NCBI GenBank assembly: GCA_016780385.1
Contig: JADHLY010000002.1
Coordinates: 35,208-99,207, forward strand
Length of the DNA: 64,000 nt
Origin: Flavobacteriales bacterium
GTDB lineage: Bacteria > Bacteroidota > Bacteroidia > Flavobacteriales_D > Sanyastnellaceae
Reading direction: 5' to 3'
Shown one piece after another: positions 36,178 to 44,665 of the stretch; position 1 is the stretch's first letter, and every line of letters begins with the position of its first letter. Made by a program: the position numbers and the translations under genes. Under the pieces are notes generated by a model that did no database searches, was not told where the DNA came from, and worked only from the letters and a program-made list of their open reading frames with translations.

Positions 36178-38271
36178 ATGATGAATCCAAGTTTCCTTCG
36201 GACCCTGTTCAGTGCTGTTGCGCTGATGGTCACAGTGTGCCTCACGGCCCAGACACCGCTACCCTGTGGACAGCCTGATGCACAAGCCCTTTTTGATGCC
36301 GCGCACCCCGGGGCAGCAGAGGCTCGCCAGCTCAATGAGCAGGCCACACGCAGTGCGGCATCATCCCTGCTTCAGCAGGGTCGCATGGACGACGAGCTGT
36401 ACATCATCCCGGTGGTGTTTCATGTGATCCACGATAACGGAGAAGAGAACATCAGCAACGAGCAGATTTACGATGCCATGGACATCCTCAATGCGGATTT
36501 CCGGAAGCTCAATGCGGACACCGGGCAAATCGTGGCGGGCTTTGTGGACATTGCGGCCGACATCGATGTGGAATTCAGGCTCGCCAAGCGCGACCCTCAA
36601 GGCAATTGCCATTCTGGGATCAACCGGATTCAGGATGCCCTGACTTACGAGGGCAACAATGAGATGAAGCAACTCATCCATTGGCCCCGGGAAAGCTATA
36701 TGAATGTCTACGTGGCAGCCAGTGCTGCAGGCGCGGCGGGGTACACCAACTATCCCTCGGATTGGGGCGCCAATACCGACGGCATCGTATTGCGGCACGA
36801 CTACGTGGGCAGCATCGGCACCAGCAATTCCTATCGGAGCCGCACCCTGACGCATGAGTGCGGTCATTGGTTGAACCTCCCGCACACCTGGGGCAGTTCC
36901 AACAACCCTAATGAGCCTGACAATTGTGACATTGACGACGGTGTGGATGACACCCCCATGTGTTTGGGCAGTCCAGTGGGTTTCTGCGATCCTGAGCGCA
37001 CCACGTGTGGTTCGCTGGACAACGTCCAGAATTACATGGAGTACAGCTATTGCAGCCGCATGTATACGCTCGGTCAGCGCGCCCGCATGCGCGCCGCCCT
37101 GAACAACAATACGGCCGACCGCAATGAGCTGTGGACCCCTCAGAACATTGAGGACACCGGGGTCCTCGAAGAAGAGCTGCTCTGCCGGGCAGAGTTTTCG
37201 GTCAACAAAACGGAAGTCTGCCTCGGCGAGCCCGTGGACTTCACGGACGCCAGCTTCTTTGGGGTGACCGGCTGGTCCTGGGATTTCGGTGATGGCACGA
37301 GCCTCTCAGGTTCCGACGAAGCCGTGCACCGCAACCCCAGCCACGTTTACGAGAGCTCCGGTGAGTTCGAAGTGTACCTCACGGCGAGCAATGCTTCAGG
37401 TGAAGTGACCTCCCAAGACCCTGTGGTGATCCGCGTTTTGGACGACGGCATGTTGCCGGCGCCATTGGTGGAGGGTTTTGAATCGGGATCAGGGCCCTGG
37501 AGCGAAGGGCATTGGGCCGTTCAAACCTTGGAGGGCCAGCCTTGGCAGATCCGCGAGACCACAGGATACTCTGGGAGCCGCTCGCTGTACGTGAGGAACC
37601 GACAGAACGTAGGCGGAGAAATCACAAGGGCGACCACGAGCACATATGATGCCGAAGGCTTGTCCACGCTCTTTATCGGCTACAAATACGCCTACAGCCA
37701 TCGGACCACGGGCGAAACGGACGACCGCCTCAAGCTGCAGGTCAGCAAGGATTGTGGAGAGACCTGGAATACCCGGCAGTTCCACAGGGGCATTATCGAC
37801 CTGCCCACCGCTGAGCCCCATGGTGGCAATTTCTACCCCTCCGGCCCTTCCGAATGGGCGGGTCATATCGAGGAGGTGACCAATGAGGTGTACATGGTGC
37901 CCAACTTGCGCATCCGGTTCGAGTTTGAATCCAAAGGAGGCAACAATGTCTTCATCGACGACATCAATGTCTATGGAGTGGACTCGCTGGGCAACGTTCA
38001 GAGCCTCGAAGCGCTTTCGGAGGATCTGGCACTCACCGTACGTGTGTTTCCAAACCCCAGTGACGGGATGTCGACCGTAGAGGCTTTCTGGCCGGGCGAC
38101 GCCGCCATACTCAAGGTGCGGGACGCGGCGGGACGCTTGGTGTTCCAAAAGGCTTTCCGCGGCACCGGCGGACGGCGCATTCCACTTCAGGGCTTGGCAC
38201 CAGGGGTGCACTTCATCGAATTGAATGCCTCGGATCGGCGGGCAGTGGAGCGCTTGCTGATTCTGCGCTGA
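36178..38271 (+). CDS. Secreted M43-family metalloprotease with PKD domain and T9SS tail
   Basis: A 697-residue secreted protease. Signal peptide at residues 1-25 (ends LTAQ); a pappalysin-type M43 catalytic domain at about 75-320 with the zinc site LTHECGHWLNLPHTWG (HExxHxxxxxH) and the Met-turn region NYMEYSYCSRMYT. A PKD domain follows (WSWDFGDGTS, HVYESSGEFEVYLTASN), then a jelly-roll-like region, and a C-terminal T9SS type A sorting domain (VRVFPNPSDGMS, APGVHFIELNA). Expected to be delivered to the cell surface or medium. Either of two adjacent ATGs (36178, 36181) could start it. Confidence 0.93.
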   Translation: MMNPSFLRTLFSAVALMVTVCLTAQTPLPCGQPDAQALFDAAHPGAAEARQLNEQATRSAASSLLQQGRMDDELYIIPVVFHVIHDNGEENISNEQIYDAMDILNADFRKLNADTGQIVAGFVDIAADIDVEFRLAKRDPQGNCHSGINRIQDALTYEGNNEMKQLIHWPRESYMNVYVAASAAGAAGYTNYPSDWGANTDGIVLRHDYVGSIGTSNSYRSRTLTHECGHWLNLPHTWGSSNNPNEPDNCDIDDGVDDTPMCLGSPVGFCDPERTTCGSLDNVQNYMEYSYCSRMYTLGQRARMRAALNNNTADRNELWTPQNIEDTGVLEEELLCRAEFSVNKTEVCLGEPVDFTDASFFGVTGWSWDFGDGTSLSGSDEAVHRNPSHVYESSGEFEVYLTASNASGEVTSQDPVVIRVLDDGMLPAPLVEGFESGSGPWSEGHWAVQTLEGQPWQIRETTGYSGSRSLYVRNRQNVGGEITRATTSTYDAEGLSTLFIGYKYAYSHRTTGETDDRLKLQVSKDCGETWNTRQFHRGIIDLPTAEPHGGNFYPSGPSEWAGHIEEVTNEVYMVPNLRIRFEFESKGGNNVFIDDINVYGVDSLGNVQSLEALSEDLALTVRVFPNPSDGMSTVEAFWPGDAAILKVRDAAGRLVFQKAFRGTGGRRIPLQGLAPGVHFIELNASDRRAVERLLILR

Positions 38272-40086
38272 TCAGTCTTCTGAAACCGCCTGCAGCCAAT
38301 TTCTGTAGGCGCCAAACAATTTTGAGCGGCTGACGAAGCCCACGTACCGTCCTCCGTTGATGACGGGCAGATTCCATGCCTGAGTGCGGTCGAATTTGGC
38401 CATGACCTGGTCCATCTGATCACCGAGATCCAAGGTCGCTGCGGGAACCACCATGAGGTCGCGCACGGTGAGCTCCTGGTAGCGGTCTCGGTCAAACATC
38501 ACCCCCCTGATTTCCTCCAAAGGCACGATGCCCAGGAGTCTGCCGCTTGGGTCGAGGACGGGGTGAATGTTGCGGCGGCTTCGGGCCACGACCTCGACGA
38601 GTTCGCCCAAGTTCATGTCTGGCCTGATTGCATCGAAATCCCGTTCGACCTCGTCGGCCAACTTCATCAGGGTCAGCACGGCCTTGTCCTTGTCGTGGGT
38701 GATGAGCTCGCCGCGCTCCGCCAGCTCCTCTGTGTAGATGCTGTTGGGCCGCATCCAGCGCGCCGTCTGGAAGGCGATGGCGCTGGTGAGCATGAGGGGG
38801 ATGAAGAGGTCGTATCCACCGCTGGCTTCAGCTGCGAGGAAAATGGCAGTCAGGGGTGCGCGCAGAATCCCAGACAGCAGACCCGCCATGCCGGCCAAGA
38901 CAAAGTGTCCACCAATGAGGTGCCACCCTGGAAAAATCAGGTCGGTTGCGGCCAAATACATGCCGCCGAGCATGGCACCACTGAACAGGGCAGGCGCAAA
39001 GACGCCACCAACGCCGCCGGCACCGACGGTGAGCCCAGTCAATGCAGGTTTACACAACCACAGCACTCCCATGATGGCCAACGCCCTTGCGGTGTTGTTG
39101 GTGATGAACTGACCGTTGCGGACGGGGTCGAGGCGGTCCAATCGCCCCCTCAATAGGTCGTTGATGAGTTCGAAACCTTCACCGTACAGCGAGGGGAACA
39201 GGACAAGCGCAAGGCCCACCAAGCCCCCTGCGACCACGATGCGTGCACCGGGGTGATTGAACCGTCGCACGACTTGTCCTGTACCGCGATAGATCGCGCT
39301 GAACCAAACCGAAGCGAGCCCACAGAGCACGGCAAACGGCAAATAGGCGAGGAAGGCGCCGTCCCATTCAGGGAGGTTGCGCCCGGCTTGAACCAATTCA
39401 TTGGGATCGATGAACAGGGCCGTGGTCAACAAGGCCGACAATGAGGCGATGAGGAGCGGCACCAGGCTGGCCGTGGTCATGTCGATCATGATGACCTCCA
39501 CGGCAAACACGATGGCCGCCAGGGGCGCGTTGAACATGGCTGCCAGCGATGCGGTTGCCGCGCATCCAATCAGAACCAGGCGGTGTCGGTAGTCGAGGTT
39601 GAATCGCCGGGAGAATTCGCTGGCCACAGCTGCGCTGCTCTGCACCGTCGGTGCCTCAAGGCCCGCACTTCCTCCAAAACCCACCGTGATGAAGGAGGCT
39701 GAAATCGGGCTGATGATCGACATGCGTGACAGCCGGGCACGCAGCTTGGAAATGGCGTGGAGGGTGGACGGGATCCCAGGTCCGGGATGCCGGTTGGAGA
39801 ACACCTTGCGGATCAGGATGTGGGTGAGCACCAGGCCTATGGTGGGCAGTATGAACCGAACTTCCCAACCGCGTTCGCCATCTGCAATCCACGGCAGTTG
39901 ACGCAACCAGCCGATGCCATTCTTGAGGGTGACGGCCATGATGCCCGCCACAATGCCGATCACCGCGGCCAATACGAGCACGGTATTAGCGGGTCCAAAG
40001 GCCTGCTCTAAAGGGGGCTTGAAGCCACTCCACTTGAGCAACTTGCGCAGGAAGCGCGGCGCGGTCTGCTTTCGGTCTGCTCCCAT
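38272..40086 (-). CDS. ClC-family chloride channel or antiporter with CBS domains
   Basis: A 604-residue membrane protein with the ClC selectivity motifs: PGPGIPST and GGSAGLEAPTVQ (holding the gating Glu of the GxExP motif), and VGAGGVGGVFAPALF. At least ten hydrophobic helices precede two cytoplasmic CBS domains (residues ~455-600). It moves chloride, or exchanges it with protons; the sequence alone does not decide. It starts at ATG 40086, one base after the stop of the SpoIIE phosphatase gene, and ends convergently with the M43 gene. Confidence 0.93.
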   Translation of the reverse strand: MGADRKQTAPRFLRKLLKWSGFKPPLEQAFGPANTVLVLAAVIGIVAGIMAVTLKNGIGWLRQLPWIADGERGWEVRFILPTIGLVLTHILIRKVFSNRHPGPGIPSTLHAISKLRARLSRMSIISPISASFITVGFGGSAGLEAPTVQSSAAVASEFSRRFNLDYRHRLVLIGCAATASLAAMFNAPLAAIVFAVEVIMIDMTTASLVPLLIASLSALLTTALFIDPNELVQAGRNLPEWDGAFLAYLPFAVLCGLASVWFSAIYRGTGQVVRRFNHPGARIVVAGGLVGLALVLFPSLYGEGFELINDLLRGRLDRLDPVRNGQFITNNTARALAIMGVLWLCKPALTGLTVGAGGVGGVFAPALFSGAMLGGMYLAATDLIFPGWHLIGGHFVLAGMAGLLSGILRAPLTAIFLAAEASGGYDLFIPLMLTSAIAFQTARWMRPNSIYTEELAERGELITHDKDKAVLTLMKLADEVERDFDAIRPDMNLGELVEVVARSRRNIHPVLDPSGRLLGIVPLEEIRGVMFDRDRYQELTVRDLMVVPAATLDLGDQMDQVMAKFDRTQAWNLPVINGGRYVGFVSRSKLFGAYRNWLQAVSED

Positions 40087-40087
40087 T

Positions 40088-41914
40088 TTAGCGCATCCGA
40101 ATCCGGACCCCGCAAACCAGGATGTCATCTACCTGGTCTTCCTCGGCTTCCCGTCGCCAATTCTCAATGCGGTCGCGCAATTGTCGTTCCTGTTCGTCCA
40201 CTGACATAATGGACATTTCGGCCAGCAGGCCACGGAACCGCTTGCGCATGAATTTTCGGCCTTTGGGGCCACCAAATTGGTCGGCGTAGCCATCGGATGC
40301 ACAGTAGACCATATCACCGTCTTGAAGTTCCATGCGGTGGGTGGCATACCGGTGTTCACCTGGTGCGAAGCTGGCGATCGCACGCTTGTCCGGTTTCAAT
40401 TCGATGACCTCACCTTCGCGCACGACATAGGCGGGTGAGTTGGCCCCTGCGTATTCGAGTACGCCTTCTTCTAGATTAATGGAAATGAGGCCGATGTCCA
40501 TCCCATCGGGCACCTGATCGGCAGCATCCAACCCGCTGCCTTCGCCCCGGTGCAGGACATTGCGGGCGGTTTCATTGAGCCTGTCGAGGATTTTGCCAGG
40601 CTGGGTGTAGACCTTGCCGATGTGCTGCAGTGCATTGTGTCCTAGCAGGCTCATGAAGGCCCCAGGGACGCCGTGTCCTGTGCAGTCCACAGCGGCACAC
40701 ATGCGCCAAGCATCAAGCTTATGGAACCAAGGGAAGTCCCCGCTGACACCATCGCGCGGCATGTAGAGTACAAAGTGCCGGTCAAAGACGCTCTTGCGGT
40801 TCGACTCGCTGGGCAGGATGGCCCCTTGTATCCGCCGGGCGTAGTCGATGCTGGAGGTCAGGTCGTTGTACAGCCGCCCGAGCTCTTCGCCTTGGGCTTC
40901 CAATTGGGTGGTCTGTCGGGACAGTATTTCGGTCCGCTCCGCCACCTTGGCCTCCATTTCCCGCTCATAGCTCGCCAAATCATCGCGCATGGCAAGCAGG
41001 GTTTTGCCCAACACGTCTTCTTCAGACAGCGGTGTATAGGTCGCGTCAAATTTGCCTTGACCCACTGCAGCGCTGAATTCCCGGGTGCGTTTGAGGCCAT
41101 CGGCCAAGCGGTCCAATGCTTGGGACATTTCCCCGATTTCGTCCTTGCGGTCGGGCATGGAGAAGGGGTGGTCGATGCCGCGAGAGAGGTAGAGCAAGCG
41201 CGCCCGGACCTTGAGCAAGGGCTGACGGATGGCCCTCGTAACGCCTGCAGCAATGGCCAAACCTGCAAGCAGAACAAAGAGGGAGATCCACCGCACCAGT
41301 GTATCCAGTCTTTGGCCACTGGCCTCTACGGCATCGTCCGTGACGGAAGCGGCGTTCGAAAAATGCGCTTCGAGGACCATCAGGCCGGACTCCAGTGAAT
41401 CGAGTTTGGAGGTTAAATCTGCGCCCGGCTTGAAGGGGTTGTCGAGCAGTTCGTCGACCTGCCAAAGGCGGTCAAAGTCCACCTCCAACTCCGATTTCCG
41501 CGTGCCGGGGGGCACCAGTCCCTGCAGCGCATCCAACAGGGCGTCTGCATCGAGATGGTGCTTAAACAGGCGTTCGTGCAGTTCAGCACGCTCTGGCGCA
41601 GCGCTGCGCAGGGCATCGAGTTTTTCTGCAAAGCCAGACTGCAATCGGTCCAAGGATTGGTGAGCATCGACATGCAGGTGGCTCGGTTCAGGCAAACGCG
41701 CTGCGAGCAAAGCATAGGCGCGCATGGCCTCTACGCGCTGAAGCAGCTTGGATACCGTGCCTTTGGATTGGTCCCATTGCAGGCTCTTGTCCAGCAATTC
41801 AGCTTGATTCCGGGTGGTGCGGGCGGTGAGAATGAAAAAGACGGCCAGGGCCAAGATGAAAAGGCCGAAACCAGCAAAAATCCGCGCACCGATGGAATGG
41901 AACCACTGCCGCAT
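40088..41914 (-). CDS. HAMP-domain sensor with SpoIIE-type PP2C phosphatase
   Basis: A 608-residue signalling protein. Order: a membrane helix near residues 10-30; a predicted helical periplasmic sensor region to about 200; a second membrane helix (WISLFVLLAGLAIAAGV); a HAMP linker; a coiled coil (residues ~310-360); and a SpoIIE/PP2C phosphatase. The metal-binding Asp lies in GVSGDFPWFH and AVDCTGHGVPGAFMSLLG, with GDMVYCASDGYADQFGG near the end. It probably dephosphorylates an anti-sigma-factor antagonist or similar partner, which is not in the window. It is 2 bases after the TPR-like gene. Confidence 0.93.
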   Translation of the reverse strand: MRQWFHSIGARIFAGFGLFILALAVFFILTARTTRNQAELLDKSLQWDQSKGTVSKLLQRVEAMRAYALLAARLPEPSHLHVDAHQSLDRLQSGFAEKLDALRSAAPERAELHERLFKHHLDADALLDALQGLVPPGTRKSELEVDFDRLWQVDELLDNPFKPGADLTSKLDSLESGLMVLEAHFSNAASVTDDAVEASGQRLDTLVRWISLFVLLAGLAIAAGVTRAIRQPLLKVRARLLYLSRGIDHPFSMPDRKDEIGEMSQALDRLADGLKRTREFSAAVGQGKFDATYTPLSEEDVLGKTLLAMRDDLASYEREMEAKVAERTEILSRQTTQLEAQGEELGRLYNDLTSSIDYARRIQGAILPSESNRKSVFDRHFVLYMPRDGVSGDFPWFHKLDAWRMCAAVDCTGHGVPGAFMSLLGHNALQHIGKVYTQPGKILDRLNETARNVLHRGEGSGLDAADQVPDGMDIGLISINLEEGVLEYAGANSPAYVVREGEVIELKPDKRAIASFAPGEHRYATHRMELQDGDMVYCASDGYADQFGGPKGRKFMRKRFRGLLAEMSIMSVDEQERQLRDRIENWRREAEEDQVDDILVCGVRIRMR

Positions 41915-41916
41915 GG

Positions 41917-42813
41917 TCAGCGTCCTTTCAGCTCTTCGAGGTGCGAAGTGCACCACTCGATGCGGTCCTGGTTGAGCAGTGCGGTGGACACGATGGCAAG
42001 CGCCTCAAAGCCCTGTGGGTCAGCATCATTCAGTGCGATGGCGGACTCGAGCAGGTCGGAGGCTTTTTGCCAATGCACGGCCGCGCTTTTGAGCGCAGCG
42101 TCCATGGCATCTAGGTTGTCTTCTGACGCTTTGAATTCGCGAACGCCTTGGTTGTATGTGTGAACGGCGAGGTTGTAGAGCGAACGGTACTGGTCGTGCG
42201 CCTGGCTGGCCGCCTGTTGATAGTGATGGGTGCCCAATGCAAACCAGGGGCCCGCCGAAGCGGACTCAAGCAGCAAGGCCGAGGCCATGGCGGTTTCGCC
42301 CAATTGCTGGTGCATCAGGACCCACTCCTCCTGAGGGTCCCAATCAGCATCCAGAATTTGCTGGACCTCCTGGTACGCGGCAAAACGACGCTCGGCTTCC
42401 ACCGGGGCATCCGGCGTAACGTTTTGGATGTCCATCCTGACGTCGAGCAGATAGCTGTCGGCGAGAAATTCCAGCAGAGGCCCCCACCACTTTTCGAGCC
42501 GCCGTGCAGCGTCTAAACGCAAACACTCGCGGGCACTGGCCACAGCATCATTTCGTTCCGGGGACAAGGGGTTTCGGCCATTTCTGATGTACAGCTCCTT
42601 GAGCACATAGGCCTGGACATACCAGGTCATGGGGTTATCCACTTCTGCCGTGGAGAGGGCCGACGCGATTTGGTCTTGGGCCTGGTCGAGCTCACCGGCC
42701 TCCGCCAGTTCGATGGCGGCTTGGGTGAGGGGGCCTTGCGCATGCGCACCGTTCTGCAACGCGCACACCGTCCACGCCAGCATCACCAAAAGGATGAGGT
42801 ATTGTCGTTTCAT
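41917..42813 (-). CDS. Exported tetratricopeptide-like helical protein
   Basis: A 298-residue protein with a signal peptide (MKRQYLILLVMLAWTVCALQ, ending HAQG) and a predicted helical-repeat body resembling TPRs (for example AAIELAEAGELDQAQDQIASAL and NLAVHTYNQGVREF). No catalytic motif is seen. It probably acts in the periplasm as a scaffold or sensor for the neighbouring phosphatase. ATG 42813 overlaps the stop of the YfiR-like gene (ATGA). The upstream in-frame extension to 42891 is out of family and rejected. Confidence 0.78.
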   Translation of the reverse strand: MKRQYLILLVMLAWTVCALQNGAHAQGPLTQAAIELAEAGELDQAQDQIASALSTAEVDNPMTWYVQAYVLKELYIRNGRNPLSPERNDAVASARECLRLDAARRLEKWWGPLLEFLADSYLLDVRMDIQNVTPDAPVEAERRFAAYQEVQQILDADWDPQEEWVLMHQQLGETAMASALLLESASAGPWFALGTHHYQQAASQAHDQYRSLYNLAVHTYNQGVREFKASEDNLDAMDAALKSAAVHWQKASDLLESAIALNDADPQGFEALAIVSTALLNQDRIEWCTSHLEELKGR

Positions 42814-43487
42814 GGGCAGGCGCGTTGCATGAAATGAAGGGGGAGGTTGAGCGCTTTGGAGGCCAATGACGCTTGGTCCGTCGCGATACACAGGGACAAT
42901 CCTTGCTCTTGCTTCAATCTGCGAAACACGACGTCGGCTCCTTCGACATCGGCCCCGTCGGTCAGGACCAAGGCCGTGCGGCGGTCACGTTTGGTCCACT
43001 TCCCCAATTGGGCAGTAAGTCCAGCCAACGCGCTGGCATCACCGGTTCCACCGATGAAGAGCATGGTAAAATCCTGTTTCTCGCCAGCCAGTTCCTTGGG
43101 CGTCAGCGAGGTCACTTCCACAGGAATTCCAGCTATGGCCCGGCCATCGAGCTGTTGGCCCAAGTCTTCTGCGAGATCAGGCCAATTCACAATGGCAATC
43201 CTGAACCGCTCTTGCCGCGAGATATCAGGCCAGAACATCTCTCGACCCAACAACCACAGGTACCGGCCGTAGACGACCGCCCAGATGGGGGAACGGTCAA
43301 TTTCCGGGTCTGCTGCCAACACATCGGAAGTCAAAAGAGTGGGGAAAGGCACACCATTCCAGTAAACTTCTGCGGGAAAGGGTTGGGCGACATCCAGAGG
43401 CAGAGCTGCATGCGACGACACATCCTGACCAAAGGTCAAAATGCACGTCATGCTTGCCGCAGTCAGGCCGTGTATGAATCGAATCAT
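42810..43487 (-). CDS. YfiR/DUF4154-like periplasmic protein
   Basis: A 225-residue exported protein. After a signal peptide come segments matching the YfiR (DUF4154) pattern: FRIAIVNWPDLAEDLGQQL, GRAIAGIPVEVTSL, FTMLFIGG, LAGLTAQLGKW, ALVLTDGADVEGADVVFRR and ALNLPLHF at the end. In Pseudomonas, YfiR is a periplasmic repressor of a membrane diguanylate cyclase. Here the membrane partner is likely the HAMP/SpoIIE protein in the same operon. The assignment rests on pattern similarity only. The ATG at 43487 is preferred to GTG 43499. Confidence 0.7.
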   Translation of the reverse strand: MIRFIHGLTAASMTCILTFGQDVSSHAALPLDVAQPFPAEVYWNGVPFPTLLTSDVLAADPEIDRSPIWAVVYGRYLWLLGREMFWPDISRQERFRIAIVNWPDLAEDLGQQLDGRAIAGIPVEVTSLTPKELAGEKQDFTMLFIGGTGDASALAGLTAQLGKWTKRDRRTALVLTDGADVEGADVVFRRLKQEQGLSLCIATDQASLASKALNLPLHFMQRACP

Positions 43488-43529
43488 CCGAGGATGCACC
43501 CTTGCAAATTACACCGCGCGCGCCGACGC

Positions 43530-44027
43530 TCAGGCTTCAGGGTTGAGTTGTTCGAGATCGCGGTCAAACAGGTAGAGTCCGCCCTTGTCCTGGCCAATCA
43601 GAGACAGCTTGTCGAGGATGTTGCGTGCGAGGGCTTCTTCTTCGATTTGTTCGGCCACATACCACTGCATGAAGTTGTGGGTGGTGTAGTCCTTTCTGCT
43701 CAGGCACAAATCGACAACCTCATTGATGCTGGCGGTCACTTTTGTCTCGTGCTCGAGCAAGGAGGAAAAAATCGATTGGAGTCCAGAAAATTCATTTTGG
43801 GGAGAGGCTAGCGCTGGAATGACCGCTTTTCCGCCGCGCTCATTGACAAACCGGACCAGTTTGAGCATGTGCATGCGCTCCTCGTCACTGTGGCGGTACA
43901 GAAATTCGGCGGTGCCGTTCAGGCCTTGATTCTCGGCCCAACTGGCCATGGCGAGATAAAAATGTGAGCTGCGCGCCTCCATTTCGATTTGGTCATTCAG
44001 CGCGTTTTCGATGGTTCCATCAATCAT
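43530..44027 (-). CDS. ftnA: Bacterial ferritin (non-heme)
   Basis: A 165-residue four-helix iron-storage protein. The ferroxidase ligands are present: Glu17 in QIEMEARSSH, the SDEERMHM block with Glu49/50 and His53, and the later QWYVAEQIEEEALA with its Glu residues. Length and helix pattern are typical of the FtnA group. It is downstream of the GbsR-type regulator and reads the same way. The start is ATG 44027; a 16-base TTCAA-N6-TTGAA palindrome (44030-44045) lies 2 bases upstream of it. Confidence 0.95.
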   Translation of the reverse strand: MIDGTIENALNDQIEMEARSSHFYLAMASWAENQGLNGTAEFLYRHSDEERMHMLKLVRFVNERGGKAVIPALASPQNEFSGLQSIFSSLLEHETKVTASINEVVDLCLSRKDYTTHNFMQWYVAEQIEEEALARNILDKLSLIGQDKGGLYLFDRDLEQLNPEA

Positions 44028-44029
44028 AT

Positions 44030-44045
44030 TTCAATTTTTATTGAA
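44030..44045. promoter_or_regulatory. Operator-like palindrome TTCAA-N6-TTGAA before ferritin
   Basis: TTCAA TTTTTA TTGAA is a perfect 5-bp-arm inverted repeat, 2 bases upstream of the ferritin ATG. The same pattern with the same N6 spacer lies upstream of the adjacent GbsR-type regulator (44643-44658). Both sit in AT-rich DNA (about three-quarters AT at 44028-44100), which contrasts with the GC-rich surroundings. The remaining 44046-44100 bases hold no gene and no promoter box I can name. Confidence 0.6.
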
Positions 44046-44100
44046 TGAAAAGGGATAACTTGATTGTATATAAAGCATTGTTAATCAACTATTTCATGAA

Positions 44101-44628
44101 TTACGAATCGGGCATATTGGCTTCAGCGTTTTGCATATAGCGTACGGTCCATTCTGGATCTTTTGTGGTACAGACCCCAAGCCATTCGTTCATGACATTG
44201 GCCAAGGATTGCAGTTGCCACACGGTATTGAGCCATTGCAAGTCTTCTTGACCTGCGATGGATGTGATGACGGGAGCCATGGAATCCATGGCTACGAAAG
44301 CCTGGCGACGCCGGGCCTCAGCCAATGCCACAAAGATGGAGGCGGGGTCCGCGATGGCCTTGTACTGATGCCTACGATCGCCTAGAATCCTGAGCTTTTC
44401 GACAAGACCGAGGGCGATGAGGTCGCGCAACTGCGTACTGGCAGTTCCGCTGCTCAATTGGAGTTCTTGTACGATGTCGTCCGCGGTTACAGGTGTTGGA
44501 GCGGAAAGCAAGAACGCATGGATTTTGGCAGCCGCCTTGGGCAAGGACCAGGGCTTCAGGACTTGGGGCCAAGATGCGATGAAGTGCTGGCGTGCTGGGC
44601 TGAGTGCCTGTGTAGGGGTAGGGTCCAC
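44101..44628 (-). CDS. GbsR/MarR-type transcriptional regulator
   Basis: A 175-residue winged-helix protein. The DNA-binding core reads WSLPKAAAKIHAFLLSAPTP, ITADDIV-like DDIVQELQLSSGTASTQLRDLIALGLVEK, followed by a wing with RRHQYKA. A C-terminal helical part follows, probably for dimerisation. This matches the GbsR group of MarR regulators. The start is GTG 44628, with an exact TAnnTTTG box (44640-44633) four bases upstream, implying leaderless translation. A TTCAA-N6-TTGAA palindrome lies directly upstream of that box, suggesting autoregulation. The ferritin gene follows, 73 bases away. Confidence 0.88.
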   Translation of the reverse strand: MDPTPTQALSPARQHFIASWPQVLKPWSLPKAAAKIHAFLLSAPTPVTADDIVQELQLSSGTASTQLRDLIALGLVEKLRILGDRRHQYKAIADPASIFVALAEARRRQAFVAMDSMAPVITSIAGQEDLQWLNTVWQLQSLANVMNEWLGVCTTKDPEWTVRYMQNAEANMPDS

Positions 44629-44632
44629 TACA

Positions 44633-44640
44633 CAAACATA
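44633..44640 (-). promoter_or_regulatory. -7 promoter box TATGTTTG of the GbsR-type regulator gene
   Basis: An exact TAnnTTTG match on the minus strand, ending four bases before GTG 44628. Transcription would start at or next to the start codon. Confidence 0.6.
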
Positions 44641-44642
44641 GT

Positions 44643-44658
44643 TTCAAAATAAATTGAA
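44643..44658. promoter_or_regulatory. Operator-like palindrome TTCAA-N6-TTGAA before the GbsR-type regulator
   Basis: TTCAA AATAAA TTGAA, the same arms and spacing as at 44030-44045. It lies between the -7 box (44640-44633) and the expected -33 position, where a bound repressor would block RNA polymerase. Confidence 0.6.
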
Positions 44659-44665
44659 TTTTAAA

